Positions 60,296 through 64,000 of a stretch of 64,000 nucleotides of DNA are shown piece by piece (positions within the stretch are counted from its first letter, which is position 1; each line of letters starts with the position of its first letter). Below the pieces are notes generated by a model. It did no database searches. It was not told the DNA's origin and saw only the letters and a list, made by a program, of their open reading frames with translations. The position numbers were made by a program, and so were the translations under genes. The stretch lies in NCBI GenBank assembly GCA_014058105.1, contig JACGCM010000510.1, positions 1,364,001 through 1,428,000 on the forward strand, written 5' to 3'. The stretch is from Kingdonia uniflora. Taxonomy: Eukaryota; Streptophyta; Magnoliopsida; Ranunculales; Circaeasteraceae.

Positions 60296-60611
60296 TGGTT
60301 TCACATCTTTCTCTTTTCCTTTCGGCCCATGACACTCACACGGTGAATCAAAGATTCATCATGTACTACAAGGTTTACTACATTTTTGTACATAATGGCC
60401 ATTGCCATAGCACAATCAAGCATAAAATTGCCAGAAGTGGGTGATACAAGTAGATGATCATTAATGGATAAAAAGGAGGATGAGGAAGACATTTGAGGCT
60501 GTAGAGTTGAGATATTGTATAGAAGGGGAAGAAAGAACAAAGAAAGAGAAGTTGAATGGGAAGAAGAAGGAATAAAGGCAAGAAGAGAATAAAGGGAAAA
60601 AGAACTAGCCG

Positions 60612-60691
60612 TTGTGGGAGTTTAGGGAATGCGGCGGTCTTTTGATTACTGCGGTAATCAAAAGACTGCCGCATTCCCTAAACTCCCACAA
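60612..60691. repeat. 80-bp near-perfect palindrome
   Basis: Arms of 38 bp (one mismatch) around a TGCG loop. The left arm starts TTGTGGGAGTTTAGGGAATG and ends CTTTTGATTAC. It lies just outside the Harbinger transposase. It may be a terminal or subterminal structure of that element, or a separate small hairpin. The inner GGTAATCAAAAG resembles the hairpin at 38430-38489. Confidence 0.9.
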
Positions 60692-60749
60692 CAACTAGTT
60701 CTTCTTTTGGTTCCTTTCTAACGGCAATTTTTGGCAACAGTCCCTCCAC

Positions 60750-61100
60750 TTTAACTCAACAATACTGAGTTTTTTAGATCTAATAAATGATTTTTCAGTG
60801 GTATTTGGCTGGAATGAAGTCTGCACCCTCGTTGCGTCCTGGCAGGAGTTTGATGATAATCCACCTCTCCGACAATTCAACTTCAATCAGGTATGTGATC
60901 GAGTTCATGTCTGATTCAGGGAGCACACAAAACTTCGATACCTTCCTGTAGATTTATACAATAGGTAAAATGTACTTAAGGTTAAATGTGATGAGTTTCA
61001 TAAGATACAAAAGAGTATGGATATACGGGTCAGTGGTGTTCTACTAGTCTATATTTTGTACGAAGCTAGAGACGAATGGTACGAGAAATACAACCAGCCG
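60750..61100 (+). pseudogene. Unrecognised coding-like remnant
   Basis: A plus-strand frame with two stops reads WNEVCTLVASWQEFDDNPPL, VKCDEFHKIQKSMDIR and LYEARDEWYEKYNQPFVR, with protein-like composition. I do not recognise the family. It ends where the LTR at 61103 begins, so it may be a host or transposon fragment cut by that insertion. Confidence 0.35.
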
Positions 61101-61102
61101 TT

Positions 61103-61720
61103 TGTTAGGATTATGGCTCAAAATAGGGGAAAGTTATTCGAACGAGTGGGGAAGTCGTTCGAACGATAGAGTTTTTGCTGAGGTCATTCAAACAAAAAAT
61201 GCTATGTTTGTTTATTTCTAAGTTCATTTGGAAGATGATTTAATTCAAAAAGATGGTTTATCTCGTGATGCATACTTCGGAGATGACCTAATAGAGAGTC
61301 TATAAATACTGAGTGTGGGCTCAAAGCCTCCTTATACAGTGTGTGAGTTAAAAGCCTCTATGTGAGAAACTTGAAATCTAGTAGAGATGTAGCCTCTGTG
61401 GTAGACCTTGTAAAGAGTTGGTCTTTACAAGGAAGAAGGTGGAGGGTGTTGTTATCTTGGGATTTAATTAGTAAGAGGAGAAGTACCTCTTGGTTGCTAA
61501 GAAGTGAAATCAAGGTAGAGAGAAAATTGAAGGGTTTCAAGAAGAAGATATGCAACATGGTCTTTGTTGAGGTAATCTTCGATGTTCTTGATGGATCTCT
61601 TATGTTTCTTTTATCTATTGTAAATCTATGTGAAGATTATTGCGGGATTAGGATTTCAATGTTTGTTAGAATCCCTTGAGTGCTTGTAATTGAACTTGGA
61701 TACATAATAAATTTCTAGCT
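61103..61720 (+). mobile_element. Diverged LTR related to the 13-kb Copia (solo or truncated)
   Basis: Starts TGTTAGGATTATGGCTCAAAA, matching the minus-strand start of the LTRs at 12969-15618, then TTCGAA palindromes (61134, 61155, and a weak one at 61184), ATTATCTCGTGATGC-type text, GAGATGACCTAATAGAGAG and TATAAATA near 61301. The 3' part (R/U5) no longer matches. The end is set near the G run. No partner LTR or Copia coding was seen nearby. Confidence 0.65.
61134..61195. promoter_or_regulatory. TTCGAA palindromes in the 61-kb LTR
   Basis: Copies TTATTCGAACGA at 61134 and TCGTTCGAACGA at 61155, again 21 bp apart, plus a decayed copy at 61184. Confidence 0.65.
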
Positions 61721-61721
61721 T

Positions 61722-61759
61722 GGTGGGGGGGGGGGGGGGGGTGGTGGGGTGGTGGGGGG
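61722..61759 (+). other. G-run with G-quadruplex potential
   Basis: A 17-base G run (61725-61741) followed by TGGTGGGGTGGTGGGGGG. Enough G tracts for a quadruplex, or a polypurine-tract-like relic at the LTR edge. Run length in assemblies is often unreliable. Confidence 0.7.
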
Positions 61760-62309
61760 AGTAGCCTTATGGTGACCTCTGGTAAATATTGTGCTTTGTG
61801 TGCATGCTAATTTTGTTTCTAGTTTCTTGGTAGATTATTTGTATGCCATGAGGATAATGGAGAAAACCAAATTGCACGAGGGTGATGTATTCCCCACGTT
61901 CACCCCCAATACCGTTCCCATTCGAGACTCTATACGATATTTTTTACCGGAACTACATCCCGTTTGATCCTCCTGTAAATTATCGAGTTTCCAACTATGG
62001 ACGGGATCTACTCCCCCTTATTGAATGGTTTAAGTTTAATCCCTGAATCAATTGTGAACGATGAATTTGGTTTTTATTATATCTGTTTTTAGTTTAATTT
62101 CCTGCGTAGAACTACTATTTTAAGAATTGTAGTTGCATTTCCATTTAAATTTAGGTTATAGCCAAAATTGATCAAAAATAATTGAATTTAAAGAAATAAG
62201 ATATCAGGTCGTACAAGTACTTATATAGAGAAACAAAAGTTGTATAGTACAATGTATTTAAATAGAAAAACACTGATACACACAATAAATATATCTGGCT
62301 ACAAGAACA
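61760..62309. other. No supported feature
   Basis: Between the G run and the mobile-domain gene. A short open stretch around 61850-62035 contains no recognisable domain; the rest is AT-rich. Confidence 0.4.
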
Positions 62310-64000
62310 CTCATCTCACAAACTATATCTACTTAGACGGATCAATATCATATCCAGTACCCCACCCCCTGCAGATACTACTGGCTCCCCTGGTTCAAAT
62401 GCCAGGTCCACGAGTCCCCTGCATAGTCCTAGAACTAGATCTATCTGGTAGCGGCACCACCTGTAAAATCGGTGTCATCCTTAGCTGTAAGTTCTGAAAG
62501 GGAGAAAGAAAATTTATTTAGATTTGGACAAAATAAATATGACCTTAAAAGATAAAAATAAATAAATTACTTACATACTGTTATAGTTGTTCATTGATAA
62601 TGTCATAACCCTTGTGAGAGTAGCATTTTGATCAATTAACGATGTGATCGTCAGGGCGTCCCGCGCAGACTCTGTAAGGGTGACTTGCCGCATACCCTTA
62701 CTCAGGTTCTACAACTCCTCTGAGCTGTAGAAAGTCAACATGGGCGGCGACTCCCTCAAGCGGTGGACGGGGATCGTCTGATGGCTCTCTGTCCACTCAA
62801 TGTTCTACTTCATGTTATGCCCCATCTCCAAGTCGGACAAGCTGAAGTCCTAGGACAAGCTATGAACCTCTGCTGATGTAGTCTCAATGGGTGTAATACT
62901 AGACTTGACTGCACTGACCCCAAATAGATATATGTTCCCCATCCTCTGTGAATCTGTCAACGAGTGGCCAACCTCATACGTTTGGCTTCTCCAATAGTCG
63001 ACGTAAGTCATTCTCGACTCGTTCATCACAAACTTGTTGCAGCCAACGAAGCCGGTCTCTCTCAAAGCCTGTAAATCAGTTGGACTAGGATGTGGCGACA
63101 TATTGGACAGATGATCCATTGGAATACCTGTATAGCCAATCAACTACCTCCAACATCTATCCCCCCAAGTAATACTTATAGTTTCCATTTGGGACTTGAA
63201 GTAGCATCCTCTTTAAGGACAGCTCTAAAGTGATTTGTATGTCATCTAACTCTAAAGCCGCAGATGTATCCCAAGGAAGCCAGTTGATCAAATCAATAGT
63301 CTGATGGTCAATAAGGTATATGGCTATCGTAAACAAGTTCCCTGCCTAGTCATTTATTTTCTTTCTGCTCCCCTTCTCCCAAGCTCTGAGTCAAGGATAC
63401 GATATCATCTTCAGCGCAGTGCTGACAATGGGGTGACCAACCCCACAATATTTGTAAAACCAATATTACATTTGGGAACAACACAGAAAACAATTACAAA
63501 TTCCATTTATGATGTTTATTGCAAGATATTTGATTTGTATAATTGGAAAAAATGTTAGTGTACCTCAATAAGCTACAAAAATCCAGTGATGGCACCCCCA
63601 ATCATGACTGTGGCATCCAAGCCATGGTACAGAGAAGCAAGAATAGTGAAACCCCAGTTATATGAGGGAGCTTCATCTAAATAAGCTACGACCTCGAGAT
63701 ATCCAAACGGGACGGTGCCGTTAGCCGTTTGTAACCATAAATGTCCTATCATGAAAAGGATAAAAGCATGAGCCACCGTACTGTCATTAGACCGATCATC
63801 TATGACGGTCAAGTACTTCCTTAGATGTGCAATGCTGACGTTCCCACTCTTTGTATTATTGAATATAATGTGGGGGAGCAATTTCATCACTTCGGATATA
63901 ACACTCTATCGATCGTCATACGACAATGGTGTAGGATATTTGCAGATTGGCAATGATGTAAGCATTGTGAATCCAAGCCTGATCCATATCCCCGCACATG
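62310..64000 (-). pseudogene. Plant mobile domain (MAIN-like, PMD) gene, partial and broken
   Basis: Minus strand, entering from the right edge. In order: MCGDMDQAWIHNAY, then 63890-63573 with FILFMIGHLWLQTANGTVPF and NWGFTILASLYHGLDATV. After an apparent intron (donor near 63564, acceptor near 63449) follow YKYCGVGHPIV, RKKINDQAGNLFTIAIYLID and LQVPNGNYKYYLGG. Finally 63143-62850 has IPMDHLSNMSPHPSP and LTDSQRMGNIYLFG, and a tail to about 62310 reads TPILQVVPLPDRSSSRTMQG. This matches the plant mobile domain family found in MAIN-like proteins and in many transposons. Several stops (for example LGG-stop) mark it as a pseudogene or transposon cargo. Confidence 0.8.

Noticed and set aside
1..64000. 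CRISPR arrays, operons, bacterial promoters or tRNA/rRNA genes
   Set aside because: Nuclear plant sequence; tandem repeats are satellite or transposon type, and no tRNA cloverleaf or rRNA sequence was recognised.

Overview
The window is nuclear DNA from a flowering plant, almost certainly a eudicot; I cannot name the species. The evidence is GT-AG introns of plant size, a plant TFIID subunit gene, an intronless CBL-interacting protein kinase, and a dense nest of plant transposons (Copia, two Gypsy lineages, LINE, Mutator-like, hAT, PIF/Harbinger, plant mobile domain).

Region by region. 1-12.35 kb: the 5' two thirds of TAF5 on the minus strand, with 15 coding exons that join in one open frame and run off the left edge. 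Its introns hold a 1.67 kb foldback, a decayed Copia piece and simple repeats. 12.97-15.62 kb: a deleted Copia element with two LTRs and an intact 5-bp target duplication. 15.71-18.56 kb: a 5'-truncated LINE with a 15-bp target duplication. 18.77-26.57 kb: a three-exon gene (plus) joining a mitochondrial-type leader to six U1-type zinc fingers. Its 6.25 kb second intron carries a Mutator-like element holding an LTR element that itself holds a hAT element, followed by an inverted-repeat element. 28.9-30.25 kb: an intact CIPK6-like kinase (minus). 31.0-34.3 kb: a Copia element whose 5' half is inverted against its reverse transcriptase. 37.4-37.8 kb: a long-TIR MITE. 38.49-57.33 kb: an old Tat-type Gypsy element, split by a younger chromovirus-type Gypsy at 38.80-44.57 kb. 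57.4-60.3 kb: a decayed PIF/Harbinger with both ORFs. 61.1-61.7 kb: a diverged LTR related to the 13 kb Copia. 62.3-64 kb: a decayed plant mobile domain gene running off the right edge.

The three host genes (TAF5, the zinc-finger gene, CIPK6) show no sign of acting together; they are neighbours separated by transposons.

Most notable signal: the 12-bp palindrome TCGTTCGAACGA recurs in pairs whose start-to-start distance is 21 bp. These pairs occur in a Copia LTR, a related LTR at 61 kb, an inverted-repeat element at 24.6 kb and both LTRs of the chromovirus-type Gypsy. In the Gypsy the pairs repeat every 73-74 bp. Both spacings are near whole numbers of helical turns, and some flanking text is shared between the Copia and Gypsy LTRs, which argues for a regulatory module carried by unrelated retrotransposons. 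All identifications are by reading; no searches were run.
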